DNA from: Bacteroidota bacterium | Lineage (GTDB): Bacteria; Bacteroidota; Bacteroidia; Bacteroidales; B39-G9 | Direction of reading: 5' to 3' | Length of the DNA: 5,626 nt | NCBI GenBank assembly: GCA_003648455.1 | Contig: QMPG01000225.1 | Coordinates: 1 to 5,626 of the forward strand | Part shown: positions 5,033 through 5,626 of the stretch, piece after piece | Layout: every line of letters starts with the position of its first letter | How positions within the stretch are numbered: the first letter of the stretch is position 1 | Translations under genes and position numbers: made by a program | Notes under the pieces: generated by a model | The model's input: only the letters and a program-made list of their open reading frames with translations | What the model was told of the DNA's origin: nothing | Databases searched by the model: none

Positions 5033-5626
5033 ATGTCATTTGTGCATTTACACAATCATACCCAATATAGCTTATTAGATGGAGCATGCCGAGTAGATAA
5101 AATCATCGAAAAAGCAATAAAATATAATATGCCTGCCGTTGCCATAACCGATCATGGAAATATGTTTGGTGCAATAGATTTTTATAAAACTGCTCATAAA
5201 AAGGGAATTAAACCCATTATTGGAATTGAAACTTATATAATTGATGGAAACATTGATAATCCTAATTCTAAAAAAGATAAGCGTTATCATTTAGTTTTAC
5301 TTGCCAAAAATTTAAAAGGTTATAAGAATTTAATAAAACTTTCTTCTTTAGCCTATTTGAAAGGGTTTTATTACAAACCTCGGATAGATAAAACATTACT
5401 TGAGAAGTATTCTGAAGGGCTTATTTGTTTAACTGCCTGCATTAAAGGTAAAATTCCCAGCTTACTGCTAAACAAAAAATATAATGAAGCACAAAAAGAA
5501 GTTGAATTTTTGAAATCAATTTTTCCTGATAGATTTTATATCGAAATACAAGATCATGGACTCGAGGAAGAAATAAAAGTAATTCCAAAATTAATTCAAT
5601 TAGCAAATGATACTAATACTCCAATG
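5033..5626 (+). CDS. dnaE: DNA polymerase III alpha subunit, N-terminal PHP domain (3' end outside window)
   Basis: This is the catalytic subunit of the replicative polymerase. Only the first 198 codons are present, covering most of the N-terminal PHP domain; the polymerase palm, fingers and C-terminal domains lie beyond the edge. Diagnostic stretches are HLHNHTQYSLLDGA (5-18), AITDHGNMFGAI (37-48), KPIIGIETY (60-68), GFYYKPRID (111-119) and FYIEIQDHGL, all typical of bacterial DnaE. Candidate metal ligands His7, His9, Asp16, His41, Glu66, His86 and Cys136 are all intact. This suggests a metal-binding PHP domain of the type linked to proofreading, unlike the degenerate PHP of E. coli DnaE. 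The remaining expected ligands (an Asp/His pair) would lie just past the window. The ATG at 5033 follows TGAGGA with 6 nt between. The gene lies directly downstream of the REP-like repeat and no clear promoter is visible. Confidence 0.96.
   Translation, partial: MSFVHLHNHTQYSLLDGACRVDKIIEKAIKYNMPAVAITDHGNMFGAIDFYKTAHKKGIKPIIGIETYIIDGNIDNPNSKKDKRYHLVLLAKNLKGYKNLIKLSSLAYLKGFYYKPRIDKTLLEKYSEGLICLTACIKGKIPSLLLNKKYNEAQKEVEFLKSIFPDRFYIEIQDHGLEEEIKVIPKLIQLANDTNTPM

Noticed and set aside
5075..5290. A 71-codon minus-strand open frame inside dnaE
   Set aside because: It is antisense to highly conserved DnaE PHP motifs and has no recognisable protein features. It is a shadow frame.

Overview
The window is a low-GC (roughly 30% by eye), ordinary-looking chromosomal segment carrying three complete and two edge-truncated protein genes. 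I see no RNA gene, CRISPR array, transposase or phage gene. The gene set suggests a bacterium of the Fibrobacterota-Chlorobiota-Bacteroidota (FCB) superphylum, possibly Cloacimonadota. The hints are a long secreted right-handed beta-helix protein, a periplasmic DUF1573 protein, and a candidate ribD promoter resembling the Bacteroidota TTTG / TAnnTTTG type. However, all five genes have a clear Shine-Dalgarno sequence, which is uncommon in Bacteroidota proper, so a sister phylum fits better. This placement is inference, not proof.

Layout. Positions 1-1013 (minus) hold the N-terminal 337 residues of an exported beta-helix repeat protein whose C-terminus lies outside the window. Positions 1014-1338 are a divergent intergenic region with candidate promoters in both directions and a 9-bp tandem duplication. 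Positions 1339-2436 (plus) are ribD, the bifunctional riboflavin deaminase/reductase. After 67 nt, positions 2504-3331 (plus) encode an exported DUF1573-rhodanese fusion. Positions 3332-3517 separate it from the convergent gene at 3518-4627 (minus), an exported N-acetylmuramoyl-L-alanine amidase that starts with TTG. A 405-nt divergent intergenic region (4628-5032) ends in a GC-rich palindromic REP-like repeat (about 4951-4996). This sits 36 nt before the start of dnaE (5033 to window end, plus), the DNA polymerase III alpha subunit, of which only most of the PHP domain is present.

The genes do not form one pathway. ribD (cofactor synthesis) and dnaE (replication) are cytoplasmic housekeeping genes. 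The other three encode envelope or secreted proteins: a surface beta-helix protein, a periplasmic redox or sulfur-handling candidate, and a cell-wall hydrolase. ribD and the DUF1573-rhodanese gene could share a transcript, but a weak hairpin lies between them.

I do not see a convincing undescribed biological system. The items most worth a second look are the DUF1573-rhodanese fusion with an extra cysteine pair, a bipartite upstream motif shared by the two minus-strand genes for exported proteins, the REP-like element before dnaE, and the cysteine-rich beta-helix coils.
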